Assembly (NCBI RefSeq): GCF_022637415.1
Contig: NZ_CP093340.1
Coordinates: 1,860,001 to 1,924,000, forward strand
Source of the DNA: Luteimonas sp. S4-F44
GTDB lineage: Bacteria > Pseudomonadota > Gammaproteobacteria > Xanthomonadales > Xanthomonadaceae
DNA length: 64,000 nt
Direction: 5' to 3'
The translations under genes and the position numbers were made by a program. A model generated the notes under the pieces. It was not told the DNA's origin, made no database searches, and saw nothing but the letters and a program-made list of their open reading frames with translations. Positions 1 through 11,394 of this stretch are shown in pieces; positions within the stretch are counted from its first letter, which is position 1; each line of letters starts with the position of its first letter.

Positions 1-1
1 G

Positions 2-928
<927 letters not shown>

Positions 929-931
929 GCG

Positions 932-2269
932 ATGGGACACCACGTCATCAAGATGCCGGACATCGGCGAAGGCATCGCCGAAGTCGAGCTGATCGCCTGG
1001 AAGGTCGAGGTCGGCGGCACCGTGGCCGAGGACGAAGTCGTGGCCGAGGTCATGACCGACAAAGCGATGGTCGAGATCCCCTCGCCCGTCGCCGGCACCG
1101 TGGTTTCGCTGGGCGGCCAGCCCGGCGAGATGATGGCCGTCGGCAGCGAACTGATTCGACTCGAAGTCGAAGGCGCCGGCAATGTGAAAGCAGGCTCGGC
1201 GGCCCCCGAGGCGCCGGCCGCCAAGCCGGCCGAGCCGAAAGCGGACACGCCGAAGGTCGAGCCACCGAAGCCCGCGCCGGCTGCCGAGCCCAAGCCTGCG
1301 GCGCCTGCGAAGCAGGCCGCGCCGGCGCCGGTCGCCAAGTCCGAAACGCGCGGCGCCGTGACCAACGGCGTGCTCGCCGCCGGCGAACAGCCGCTGGCCT
1401 CGCCGGCGGTGCGTCGCCGCGCCTGGGACCTGGGCATCGAGCTGCGCTTTGTTCCCGCCACCGGCCCGGGCGGCCGCATTCTGCAGGCGGATCTCGACGC
1501 CTACGCCGCGGCCGGCGGCAAGGCGCAGCCGGTCGGCGGCGCTGGCTCGGGCGGCGGCTATGCGCGCCGCACCGGCGAGCAGCAGATCCCGATCATGGGC
1601 CTGCGCCGCAAGATCGCGCAGAAGATGCAGCAGTCCTGGTCGACCATTCCGCACATCACCTATGTGGAGGAGATCGACGTCACCGAGGTCGAGGCCTTGC
1701 GCGCCCAGCTCAACGCGCGTTGGGGCAAGGAACGCGGCAAGCTGACCCTGCTGCCGCTGCTGGCGCGTGCGGTGATCCTGGCCGCACGCGACTACCCGCA
1801 GATGAATGCCCGCTTCGACGACGAGGCCAACATCGTCACCCGCTATGAAGGCGTGCAGCTGGGCATCGCCACGCAGAGCGCGGTCGGCCTGTCGGTGCCG
1901 GTGGTCGCGCATGCCGAATCGCTGGACCTGTGGCAGACCGCCGGCGAGATCGCGCGTCTGGCCACGGCCGTGCGCGAAGGCAAGGCCACGCGCGAGGAAC
2001 TGTCGGGCTCGACCATCACCATCAGCAGCCTCGGCCCGGTGGGCGGCGTGGTCTCCACGCCGATCATCAACCACCCGGAAGTGGCGATCGTCGGTGTCAA
2101 CCGCATCATCGAACGGCCGATGTTCCAGAACGGCCAAGTGGTCGCGCGCAAGCTGATGAACCTGTCCTCGTCGTTCGACCATCGCATCGTCGACGGCATG
2201 GACGCGGCCGACTTCGTGCAGGCGATCCGGCGTCGTCTGGAAACCCCTGCCCTGCTGTTCGTGGAGTGA
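932..2269 (+). CDS. bkdB: Dihydrolipoamide acyltransferase, E2 of the BKD complex
   Basis: E2 core of the branched-chain 2-oxo acid dehydrogenase; it transfers the acyl group from E1 to CoA through a swinging lipoyl arm. The 445 residues show one lipoyl domain (about 1-80, with the lipoylated Lys44 in MTDKAMVEI), an Ala/Pro/Lys-rich linker (about 90-150), a peripheral subunit-binding domain (about 155-195, [15 protein letters not shown]) and a catalytic acyltransferase domain ending in [17 protein letters not shown], which contains the HxxxDG active-site motif. A single lipoyl domain and adjacent E1-beta and E3 genes are usual for BKD E2. It lies 3 nt after E1-beta and 7 nt before E3, so the three are probably one operon. 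Confidence 0.93.
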   Translation: MGHHVIKMPDIGEGIAEVELIAWKVEVGGTVAEDEVVAEVMTDKAMVEIPSPVAGTVVSLGGQPGEMMAVGSELIRLEVEGAGNVKAGSAAPEAPAAKPAEPKADTPKVEPPKPAPAAEPKPAAPAKQAAPAPVAKSETRGAVTNGVLAAGEQPLASPAVRRRAWDLGIELRFVPATGPGGRILQADLDAYAAAGGKAQPVGGAGSGGGYARRTGEQQIPIMGLRRKIAQKMQQSWSTIPHITYVEEIDVTEVEALRAQLNARWGKERGKLTLLPLLARAVILAARDYPQMNARFDDEANIVTRYEGVQLGIATQSAVGLSVPVVAHAESLDLWQTAGEIARLATAVREGKATREELSGSTITISSLGPVGGVVSTPIINHPEVAIVGVNRIIERPMFQNGQVVARKLMNLSSSFDHRIVDGMDAADFVQAIRRRLETPALLFVE

Positions 2270-2276
2270 GCCCTTG

Positions 2277-3683
<1,407 letters not shown>

Positions 3684-3691
3684 GTTCGCGC

Positions 3692-4789
3692 ATGACCACC
3701 GAGCCGATCCACACCTTCCGCATCGTCCCCTCGCAACAGGTCCGCCAGCAGGCCGACCGCGAAGCAATCCTCGCCGACCCCGGTTTCGGGACCCATTTCA
3801 CCGACCACATGGTCGCGATCGACTGGACCGTCGAGGACGGCTGGCACGACGCCCACGTACGGCCCTACGGCCCGCTGACGTTCTCGCCGGCCGCCGCGGT
3901 GCTGCACTACGGCCAGGAAATCTTCGAAGGCATGAAGGCGTTCCGCCATGCCGACGGCTCGATCTGGACGTTCCGGCCCGACGCCAACGGCCGCCGCCTG
4001 CAGCACTCGGCGCGCCGCATGGCCCTGCCCGAATTGCCGGTGGATCTGTTCGTCGAGTCGATCCGCCAGTTGGTGCGCACCGACCAGGCTTGGGTGCCGG
4101 GCGGCGGCGAGTCGAGCCTGTACATCCGGCCCTTCATGATCGCCAATGAGGATTTCCTCGGCGTGCGCCCGGCCCGTCGCGTGGCCTACTACGTGATCGC
4201 CAGCCCGGCCGGCGCCTACTTCAAGGGCGGCGTCAAGCCGGTCTCGATCTGGCTGTCGCGCGACTACGCCCGCGCCGGCCGCGGCGGCACCGGCTCGGCC
4301 AAGTGCGGCGGCAACTACGCCGCCTCGCTGCTGCCCCAGCGCGAGGCCTACGACAACGGTTGCGCGCAGGTGCTGTTCCTGGACGCGGAGACCAACACCT
4401 TCGTCGAGGAACTGGGCGGCATGAATGTGTTCCTGGTGCAGCGCGACGGCAGCGTGGTCACGCCGTCGCTGACCGGCAGCATCCTGGAAGGCATCACCCG
4501 CGACAGCGTGATCCAGCTGCTGCGCGACCACGGCCACACCGTGACCGAACGCCGGGTCGAGATCGCAGAATGGATCGAGGGCGTGCGCTCGGGCGAGATC
4601 GCCGAAGTGTTCGCCTGCGGCACCGCCGCCAGCATCTCACCGATCGGCGTGCTCAAGGGCCGCGACTTCGAAGTCGGCGATGCCGACGCCGATCCGGGTG
4701 CGGTCACGACCACGATCCGTCAGGCGCTGCTGGACATCCAGTACGGGCGTGCGCCCGACCGCCACGGCTGGCTGACGCGCCTGGTCTGA
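3692..4789 (+). CDS. ilvE: Branched-chain amino acid aminotransferase
   Basis: PLP enzyme that interconverts leucine, isoleucine and valine with their 2-oxo acids. The ATG at 3692 (MTTEPIHTF) gives 365 residues, the length of the longer BCAT type. The open frame extends far upstream but there overlaps lpd and does not look coding. The PLP lysine is Lys204 in SAKCGGNYAAS. The substrate loop carries EELGGMNVF, and FACGTAASISP is the phosphate-binding motif near the C-terminus. It starts 8 nt after lpd, so it is probably co-transcribed with bkd. That suggests it supplies substrates to the keto-acid dehydrogenase, although the enzyme is reversible and may also serve biosynthesis. Confidence 0.93.
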   Translation: MTTEPIHTFRIVPSQQVRQQADREAILADPGFGTHFTDHMVAIDWTVEDGWHDAHVRPYGPLTFSPAAAVLHYGQEIFEGMKAFRHADGSIWTFRPDANGRRLQHSARRMALPELPVDLFVESIRQLVRTDQAWVPGGGESSLYIRPFMIANEDFLGVRPARRVAYYVIASPAGAYFKGGVKPVSIWLSRDYARAGRGGTGSAKCGGNYAASLLPQREAYDNGCAQVLFLDAETNTFVEELGGMNVFLVQRDGSVVTPSLTGSILEGITRDSVIQLLRDHGHTVTERRVEIAEWIEGVRSGEIAEVFACGTAASISPIGVLKGRDFEVGDADADPGAVTTTIRQALLDIQYGRAPDRHGWLTRLV

Positions 4790-4809
4790 GCGCGTTGCGA
4801 TCCGACACG

Positions 4810-4832
4810 GCGGGCCTGCGCTGCAGGCCCGC
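4810..4832. terminator. Perfect 10-bp hairpin between convergent genes
   Basis: GCGGGCCTGC, then a GCT loop, then GCAGGCCCGC, lying between the ends of ilvE (+) and the M28 peptidase (-). No T-tract follows immediately on either strand (the nearest is TTTT at about 4847), so it is a possible bidirectional terminator or transcript-end stabiliser, not a textbook intrinsic terminator. Confidence 0.35.
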
Positions 4833-4963
4833 TCGTCGCGGCGATCTTTTCCAACCCAACGAGCGACGTCGACACGACCCGCCGGCCCCGTGGCCGGCAT
4901 TCGCATGTCCGCACGCGACCCGTGACTGCCACGGGCGTCGAAGCGCCCGCGGCCACGCCGCCC

Positions 4964-7402
4964 TCAGGGCTCGACGCGCGTCTGCCCGAGCAGCCAGGTC
5001 ATGTCGGACATGGACCAGGGCATCACATCCGGCGCGCGCGCTGGCAGCGGCTCGGCATCCTGCGGCCAACTGTCGATACCAGCAGCCGCCTCGACTTCGA
5101 CCGGGCCCGCAGTGGCCGGCCAGCGCAACTCGATCCCCTGCGCGCCCGGCGCATGCCAGCGCAGGCGCGACCACGTGTCCGGCGTGTCGAGCAACGGCGC
5201 CGGTGCGCCCTGCAAGGTCACACCGGGCACGACGGCCGCGCTCCTGAGCAGCACCCGCAGGTCGCGGGTCGCGGCCGGCGGCTGCACGCGCAGTACGGTC
5301 TGGCCGGTCGCCGCATCGCGCGACTGCACGAACCGGATCGGCTCGGGCACTGCGATCGGCGCCGCAGGTGTCGCCCAGACGTTGGCCAGATCGACCGCCA
5401 GCAACGGACGCGGCGCCGGCGCCTCGCGATCGGCATGCAGCGCCGCTCGACTCCACGCCGACGACGGCGGCAACGCGCTGACCCGGTGGTACTGGCCCTG
5501 CGCCGGATCGGCGACGAACATCACCTGGGACAGCGCCGGGTAGCGGTGCCGGTCCAGCCGCGGAAACGCCGCCGCGGCCAGCACGCCGCAGGCCAGCAGC
5601 ACAACGACCAGCGGCGCGACCGCGGGCCCACGCCGGCCGTCGGCGACTCGCAGCCACGGCAACGCCAGCGCCGTCAGCCAGATCGCAGGGACGGCCAGCA
5701 CCTCGGGCGTGCCGAAGCCCACGGCGTCGAACACCTGCAGCGCCAGGCCGAAGACATGCGCCAGCGCGTAGGCGGTCGCCAACCCCGCGACGGCCACGCG
5801 CGCGGCCTGCAGCGGTGCGTCGGCCGGCAGGCACCAGGCGACCACGGCCAGGCCCAGCAGCGGCCACAGCAGCAACGGCGCCAGTTCCGGCGCGAGCGCC
5901 TGCACCACCGCGCCCAGCAGCGCAAAGAACACCAGCGCGCCCAGCCGCACCGCCTCGCCGCGGCGCAGGGTCCCGGCCACCGTCCAGGCCAGGCCCGCGA
6001 CAACGACTCCGAGGCCCAGCGCGACCGGATCGAAGCCGCCGCGCAGCGACGCGGCCGCACCCGCGACCAGCGCGACGAGCGCGAACGTCCGCCGGCCCAC
6101 GCCGCCGGCGACGAGGCCACCCAGCGCCAGCACGGTGCCGATCGACAGCAGACCCAGGCCGGCGGCCAGGGTCGGAAAGACCGCCAATAGATCGCGGTTG
6201 AGCAGCAGCGATGCGTCACCGCCGCCGAGCAGGCGATACGCCAGACGGACCGCCAACGCCACCGCCAGCACCGTCAGCGGCGTCAGCGCCAGGCCGCTGA
6301 CGAGACCGCGCCAGCCGCCGTCGGCCCAGGCGGCGCGACGCGCGACGGCGACGATTGGCAGCAGCGCCATCAGCCACAGCGGCCAGCCCGACCAGGCCGG
6401 CAGTGCGATCATCCAGCCGCCCGGAAGATCGCCGTAGACCAGGTCGGCATCGGCGGCCGGCAAGGTCGGCGATATGGCCAGAGTGCGCACCAGCGGCAAG
6501 ACCTGCGCGCCCATGTGCTGCACGCTGCCCGGGTCGAGATTGTCGACCGTGGAACTCGCGGCGTGGTAATCGAACAGGCCACCGAGGATCGCGAAGTTGA
6601 GGCCGGGAATGCCGCGCTCGGCCGGCACCGTGAAATCGGTCCCGTTGGGCATGTAGCGATAGACGAAACCGGTCAGCGAGTTGCCGGCCGGCAGCGGCGC
6701 GCCGGCGGCGAAGGTGCGGACCAGGCCGGCATTGCCCGGCCCGGTCTCGAACAACAGTGCGCGGCCGCGGCTGCCGCGTGCCTCGAGATTGACCACAGTG
6801 CCGATCCGCTGCGCCAGCGGGTGTTCGGCGAAGAACGCGCGCGCGCCGAGCAGCCCGGCTTCCTCGGCATCGGTGAACAGGAACACCACGTCGCGCTGGC
6901 GCGCGTCGGGCGCGATCGCGCGCGAGACCTCCAGCATCACCGCCACGCCCAGGCCGTCGTCGGCCGCGCCCGGCGAATTGGCGACGCTGTCGTAGTGCGC
7001 CATCATCATCACCGCAGGCAGGCTGCGGTCGCGGCCTGGCAGCACGGCGACGACATTCTCGACATTGCCGCCGCGCAGGTTGCGCAGGCGCGGATTCCGG
7101 TATTCGGCGAACGCGTGTGTGCGCTGCACTTCGACCTCCAGACCGGCCTGCGTCAGTTGCGCGACCAGCCGGTCGCGGACCCGCGCCGCGGCTGCCGAAC
7201 CGGTGGGATGAGGTTCGGCGGCGATCCAGCGCAGATCCACCAAAGCACGCACCGCGGAAAAGTCCGAGACCGGGATGTCGGCCGGCTGCGGCGCCGGCGT
7301 CTGCGTCGCGCGCCAGGCCGCAATCCCCGCCACGGCGATGCACACCAGCAGCAGCGGTAGCGACCAACGGGCAATGCCGGACGTCGGTGCGGGCGCACTC
7401 AT
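4964..7402 (-). CDS. M28 family metallopeptidase with C-terminal membrane domain
   Basis: Predicted zinc aminopeptidase anchored in the inner membrane. The start at 7402 (MSAPAPTSG) gives 812 residues; the open frame continues upstream but without a signal-like sequence. One membrane-spanning helix (about 14-30) precedes an M28 domain (about 45-330). Its metal-ligand motifs are MMAHYDSV (His136), GAADDG (Asp148/149) and TDAEEAGLLG (Glu180/181), with FDYHAASST near the end of the domain. Residues from about 370 to 680 are a run of hydrophobic helices, followed by a soluble C-terminal domain. The arrangement resembles eukaryotic ERMP1/Pff1-type membrane M28 peptidases. Substrate unknown. It stands alone between the bkd and liu operons. 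Confidence 0.83.
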   Translation of the reverse strand: MSAPAPTSGIARWSLPLLLVCIAVAGIAAWRATQTPAPQPADIPVSDFSAVRALVDLRWIAAEPHPTGSAAAARVRDRLVAQLTQAGLEVEVQRTHAFAEYRNPRLRNLRGGNVENVVAVLPGRDRSLPAVMMMAHYDSVANSPGAADDGLGVAVMLEVSRAIAPDARQRDVVFLFTDAEEAGLLGARAFFAEHPLAQRIGTVVNLEARGSRGRALLFETGPGNAGLVRTFAAGAPLPAGNSLTGFVYRYMPNGTDFTVPAERGIPGLNFAILGGLFDYHAASSTVDNLDPGSVQHMGAQVLPLVRTLAISPTLPAADADLVYGDLPGGWMIALPAWSGWPLWLMALLPIVAVARRAAWADGGWRGLVSGLALTPLTVLAVALAVRLAYRLLGGGDASLLLNRDLLAVFPTLAAGLGLLSIGTVLALGGLVAGGVGRRTFALVALVAGAAASLRGGFDPVALGLGVVVAGLAWTVAGTLRRGEAVRLGALVFFALLGAVVQALAPELAPLLLWPLLGLAVVAWCLPADAPLQAARVAVAGLATAYALAHVFGLALQVFDAVGFGTPEVLAVPAIWLTALALPWLRVADGRRGPAVAPLVVVLLACGVLAAAAFPRLDRHRYPALSQVMFVADPAQGQYHRVSALPPSSAWSRAALHADREAPAPRPLLAVDLANVWATPAAPIAVPEPIRFVQSRDAATGQTVLRVQPPAATRDLRVLLRSAAVVPGVTLQGAPAPLLDTPDTWSRLRWHAPGAQGIELRWPATAGPVEVEAAAGIDSWPQDAEPLPARAPDVMPWSMSDMTWLLGQTRVEP

Positions 7403-7642
7403 GCCGCGCACCGCCGACGATGCACCGAGGCCTTTTCCGAAAGGACGGGCGCCGACGTGCGGCAGACAGCGATCACAGGCATGACAACGTTCCTGGCGGA
7501 AAGGCCTGCAGGATTGCAAGCCGTTCTCTGATGTGTCAAATGATTTTCCGATCAGGCAAATCAAAGCATTCCCGATCGGCGAACGCGCGCGCCGACAGCG
7601 CTGCGCATCACCGCAGCACCGCCTGAGCGCAGCGCGGATTGC

Positions 7643-8548
7643 TCAGCCGGCGGCGCCGTTGGCCAGCGCAACCGCTGCGAGCTTGCTCGCGGGCCGCCGT
7701 CCCAGCGCCTCGCCGATCCACAGCGCGGTGCGGGTCACCGCGTCGCGATCGACCCCGGTCTCCAGCCCCAGCCCCTCGAGCATGTACAGCAGGTCCTCGG
7801 TCGCCAGATTGCCGCTGGCGCCCTTCGCGTACGGACAGCCCCCCAGGCCACCGACCGCGCTGTCGACCACGCGCACGCCCGCTTCCAGACACGTCAGCAC
7901 ATTCGCCAGCGCCTGTCCGTAGGTGTCGTGGAAGTGCACCGCCAGCTGCGCCATCGGCACGACTTGCGCGCAGGCCAGCAGCATCTCGCGGGCCTTGGCC
8001 GGCGTGCCGACGCCGATGGTGTCGCCAAGCGAGATCTCGTCGCAGCCCATCGCGTGCAAGGCGCCCGCCACACGCACCACGTCGCGCACCGGCACCGCCC
8101 CCTGGTAGGGACAGCCGAGTACCGTCGACACGTAGCCGCGCACTGACACCCCGGCCGCACGCGCCTGCTCGACCACCGGCTGGAGCCGCGCCAGCGAGCC
8201 ATCGACATCGATGTTGGTGTTCTTGAGATTGAACGCATCCGACGCCGCGGTGAACACCGCGATATGGCGCTCGCCCATCGCCAAGGCACGCGCCAGGCCC
8301 TTGTCGTTGGGCACCAGCACCGGATAGGCGACGCCCTCGCGACGGGCGATGCCGGCCAGCACGTCCTCGGCGTCGGCCAGCTGCGGCACCCATTTCGGGC
8401 TGACGAAGCTGGTCGCCTCGACGACCGGGAAGCCGCAGGCCGACAGCCGGTCGATCAACGCGATCTTGGTCGCCGTCGGCACCTGCGCTTTTTCGTTCTG
8501 CAGCCCGTCGCGCGGGCCTACCTCGACGACACGGACCACATCGCGCAT
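7643..8548 (-). CDS. liuE: Hydroxymethylglutaryl-CoA lyase
   Basis: Last step of leucine catabolism: cleaves 3-hydroxy-3-methylglutaryl-CoA to acetoacetate and acetyl-CoA. The 301 residues form a TIM-barrel of the HMGL-like family. EVGPRDGLQNEK at about 9-20 contributes the catalytic Arg and metal-binding Asp. The flexible loop GGLGGCPYAKGASG holds the essential Cys that defines true HMG-CoA lyases. It is the terminal gene of the liu operon, and its first base coincides with the end of liuD, so it is translationally coupled. Identity is firm because the motif, length and operon agree. Confidence 0.94.
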   Translation of the reverse strand: MRDVVRVVEVGPRDGLQNEKAQVPTATKIALIDRLSACGFPVVEATSFVSPKWVPQLADAEDVLAGIARREGVAYPVLVPNDKGLARALAMGERHIAVFTAASDAFNLKNTNIDVDGSLARLQPVVEQARAAGVSVRGYVSTVLGCPYQGAVPVRDVVRVAGALHAMGCDEISLGDTIGVGTPAKAREMLLACAQVVPMAQLAVHFHDTYGQALANVLTCLEAGVRVVDSAVGGLGGCPYAKGASGNLATEDLLYMLEGLGLETGVDRDAVTRTALWIGEALGRRPASKLAAVALANGAAG

Positions 8549-10587
8549 TACGGCTTCTCTTCGTCAGCGGTCACAAAATCTACCAGCACCGCGCCATCGG
8601 CGACCAGATCGCCGGGCTTGGCCAGGAACGCCTCGACCACGCCGTCGTGGGGCGCCTGCAGCGTGTGTTCCATCTTCATCGCCTCCATCACCAGCAGCGG
8701 CGTGCCCTTTGCGATCGGCGTGCCGAGCGGTGCCAGCAGTTCGACGATGCGCCCGGGCATCGGCGCGACCACCGCGCCGGCATGCGCTTCGGCGCCGGCG
8801 TGGCGATGCAGCGGATCGACGTGCTCGAACACGAACCGGTCCGCGCCGCGGTACAGCACGACCTGCGCACCGACCACGCGCACGTCCACGCTGCTGCGCA
8901 CGCCGTCGAGCGCGACCGTCAGTGTCGGCGCTGTCCAGTCGACGCTCGCCGTCTGCGGCGAGGCCCCGTCGAAACCGATCGCGACCTGGTCGCCCTGCGG
9001 CTGCAGCGCAAGCCGGCGGGTCTCGCCGCCCGCCGACAGCTCGATCCACTGCGGCGCGGCCGCGCCGAGCCGCCAGCCATCCTGCGCCCACGGCGACGCC
9101 TCCGTCACCGACGCCGCCGTTCGGCGCTGCGCCCAGACGCCGAGCGCGGCCAGCATCCACGCCGCCTCGTCGGCCTCGGGCAATGGCGCCAGCAGGCTGT
9201 CGATCTCGCGCGCGACCAGACCGGTTTCCAGGCGCGCGGCGGAGAAATCCGCTTGCCGCGCCAGCCGCCCGAGAAACACCGCATTGGTGGTCACGCCGAC
9301 GACGCGCACCGCATCGATCGCCTGACGCAGGCGCTGCAGCGCCCGCGGCCGGTCCTCGTCCCAGACGATCAGCTTGGCGATCATCGGGTCGTACCAGGGA
9401 CTGATCGCGTCGCCCTGCTCCACCCCGGTGTCGATGCGCACGTGGGCGCTGGCCGCCGGGAACTGCATGACCTGCAAGGTGCCGGTCGAGGGCAGGAAGC
9501 CTTTGAGCGCATCCTCGGCGTACAGCCGCGCTTCGATCGCATGACCGCGATGGCGGATCTGATCCTGGCGCAGCGGCAGCGGCTGGCCGGCGGCGACCCG
9601 CAACTGCCATTCGACCAGATCGATGCCGGTGACCAGTTCGGTGACCGGGTGCTCGACCTGCAGACGGGTGTTCATTTCCATGAAATGGAACTCGCCGGTG
9701 CCGTCACCGGCTCCACTGCCCTCGCCGACGATGAACTCGATCGTGCCGGCGCCGACATAATCGACCGCACGCGCGGCGGCGATCGCGGCCTGCGCCATCG
9801 CCTCGCGCTGGGCATCGCCCAGCGCCGGTGCAGGGGCTTCTTCCAGCACCTTCTGGTGGCGGCGCTGCACGGAGCAGTCGCGTTCGAACAGATGCACGAC
9901 GTTGCCATGGCGATCGCCGAACACCTGAATCTCCACATGCCGCGGCCGCACGATGTAGCGCTCGATCAACACCCGCGCGTCGCCGAACGCGCTCTCGGCC
10001 TCGCGCTGGCACGACTGCAACGCCGCGGCGAAGTCCTCGGGCTTGTCGACCAGGCGCATGCCCTTGCCGCCCCCGCCGGCGCTGGCTTTGATCAGCACCG
10101 GATAGCCGATGCCGTCGGCCTCGCGCTGCAGCAGCGCTGGGTCCTGATCGGCGCCGTGATAGCCGGGCGTCACCGGCACGCCGGCCGCCTGCATCAGCGC
10201 CTTGGCCTCACGCTTGTCGCCCATCGCCTGGATCGAGGCCGGGCCGGGGCCGATGAACACCACGCCGGCATCGGCGCAGGCCTGGGCGAACGCGGCGTTC
10301 TCCGACAGGAAGCCGTAGCCGGGATGGATCGCCTGGGCGCCAGTGCGGCGCGCGGCGTCCAGCAAGCGGTCGCTGCGCAGGTAGCTCTCGCGCGCGGCGG
10401 CCGGCCCGATGTGCACCGCCTCGTCGGCCAGGCGCACATGACGCGCAGTGCGGTCGGCATCCGAGTACACCGCGACGGTGCGGATGCCCAGGCGGCGACA
10501 GGTGGCGATGATCCGGCAGGCGATCTCGCCGCGGTTGGCGATCAGCACCTTGTCGAACAGCGCCGCTTCGGAAGTTCCAGTGCTCAT
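8548..10587 (-). CDS. liuD: Methylcrotonyl-CoA carboxylase biotin-containing alpha subunit
   Basis: Biotin carboxylase plus biotin carrier of 3-methylcrotonyl-CoA carboxylase, which carboxylates the leucine intermediate 3-methylcrotonyl-CoA. In 679 residues it has an N-terminal biotin carboxylase domain (FDKVLIANRGEIACRI, about 10-25), an ATP-grasp glycine loop (KASAGGGGKGMRLV), the EMNTRLQVEH motif, and a C-terminal biotinyl domain with VMEAMKMEH (biotinylated Lys638). Acetyl- and propionyl-CoA carboxylase alpha chains look similar; the liu neighbours decide the substrate. It overlaps liuC by 4 nt (ATGA) and touches liuE. Confidence 0.93.
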   Translation of the reverse strand: MSTGTSEAALFDKVLIANRGEIACRIIATCRRLGIRTVAVYSDADRTARHVRLADEAVHIGPAAARESYLRSDRLLDAARRTGAQAIHPGYGFLSENAAFAQACADAGVVFIGPGPASIQAMGDKREAKALMQAAGVPVTPGYHGADQDPALLQREADGIGYPVLIKASAGGGGKGMRLVDKPEDFAAALQSCQREAESAFGDARVLIERYIVRPRHVEIQVFGDRHGNVVHLFERDCSVQRRHQKVLEEAPAPALGDAQREAMAQAAIAAARAVDYVGAGTIEFIVGEGSGAGDGTGEFHFMEMNTRLQVEHPVTELVTGIDLVEWQLRVAAGQPLPLRQDQIRHRGHAIEARLYAEDALKGFLPSTGTLQVMQFPAASAHVRIDTGVEQGDAISPWYDPMIAKLIVWDEDRPRALQRLRQAIDAVRVVGVTTNAVFLGRLARQADFSAARLETGLVAREIDSLLAPLPEADEAAWMLAALGVWAQRRTAASVTEASPWAQDGWRLGAAAPQWIELSAGGETRRLALQPQGDQVAIGFDGASPQTASVDWTAPTLTVALDGVRSSVDVRVVGAQVVLYRGADRFVFEHVDPLHRHAGAEAHAGAVVAPMPGRIVELLAPLGTPIAKGTPLLVMEAMKMEHTLQAPHDGVVEAFLAKPGDLVADGAVLVDFVTADEEKP

Positions 10588-11372
10588 CGAGCGTCCTTTG
10601 CGCGGCGTGCGGACAGGAAGGCGTCCAAACGGGTCCGCGCTTCGTCAGTGGCGCGGATGTCGGCGATCCGCAGTGCGGTGTCGGCAATCAGCGCATCGCC
10701 GATGGTCTGGCCATCGAGATCGCGGATCAGCCGCTTGGATTCGGCCTGCGCCTTCGGGCCGCCCTGGGCCAGCGCCTGCACCAGCGTGTCGACGGCGGCA
10801 TCGAGCGCGTCGTCGGCGACGACCTCGTGCACCAGCCCGATGTCGCGGGCCTTGGCCGGCTGGATCAGTTCGGCGGTCAGGAAGTAGCGCGCCGCCTGCC
10901 GCGCGCCGATCGCGCGCAGCACGTACGGCCCGATCGTCGCCGGGATCAGGCCAAACTTGACCTCGGACGTCGCGAACACCGCTTTTTCGCTGGCGACCGC
11001 GATGTCGCAGGCAGCGACCAGCCCGAGCCCGCCGCCGATCGCCGCACCGTGCACCCGGGCAATGGTCGGCTTCGGCAGTTCGGCCAGACGCCGCAGCATG
11101 CGCGCCAATGCCTCGGCCTCGTCGCGGTTGCGCGCGACATCGTAGTCGGCGGCGCGGCGCATCCAGTCGAGGTCGGCGCCGGCCGAGAAACTGCGGCCGC
11201 GGCCGGCCAGCACGACGACCCGCACCTCGTCGTCGGCGCCCAGCGCCTGCAAGCCGCGGTCGATCGCCTCGATCAGGTGCTCGTCGAAGGCGTTGTGACG
11301 CTCGGGGCGATCCATCCACAGGGTCGCCACGGCGTCCTGACGCACGATCGCGATGTTCGGTGTGTCGGTCAT
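10584..11372 (-). CDS. liuC: Methylglutaconyl-CoA hydratase (enoyl-CoA hydratase family)
   Basis: Crotonase-fold enzyme, 262 residues. Oxyanion-hole segments are seen as GRGRSFSAGADLDWM (about 55-70) and VHGAAIGGGLGLVAACD (about 108-125). Position in the liu operon between the two carboxylase subunit genes implies hydration of 3-methylglutaconyl-CoA to HMG-CoA. From sequence alone it is only a crotonase family member, so the substrate is an inference from context. It starts 22 nt after liuB and overlaps liuD by 4 nt. Confidence 0.88.
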   Translation of the reverse strand: MTDTPNIAIVRQDAVATLWMDRPERHNAFDEHLIEAIDRGLQALGADDEVRVVVLAGRGRSFSAGADLDWMRRAADYDVARNRDEAEALARMLRRLAELPKPTIARVHGAAIGGGLGLVAACDIAVASEKAVFATSEVKFGLIPATIGPYVLRAIGARQAARYFLTAELIQPAKARDIGLVHEVVADDALDAAVDTLVQALAQGGPKAQAESKRLIRDLDGQTIGDALIADTALRIADIRATDEARTRLDAFLSARRAKDAR

Positions 11373-11394
11373 TGCGTGTCCTCGTCGCGCCCGG

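Noticed and set aside
8647..10887. Long plus-strand frame opposite liuD and liuC
   Set aside because: Composition rich in Arg, His and Gln without motifs; it is a shadow of the biotin carboxylase gene.
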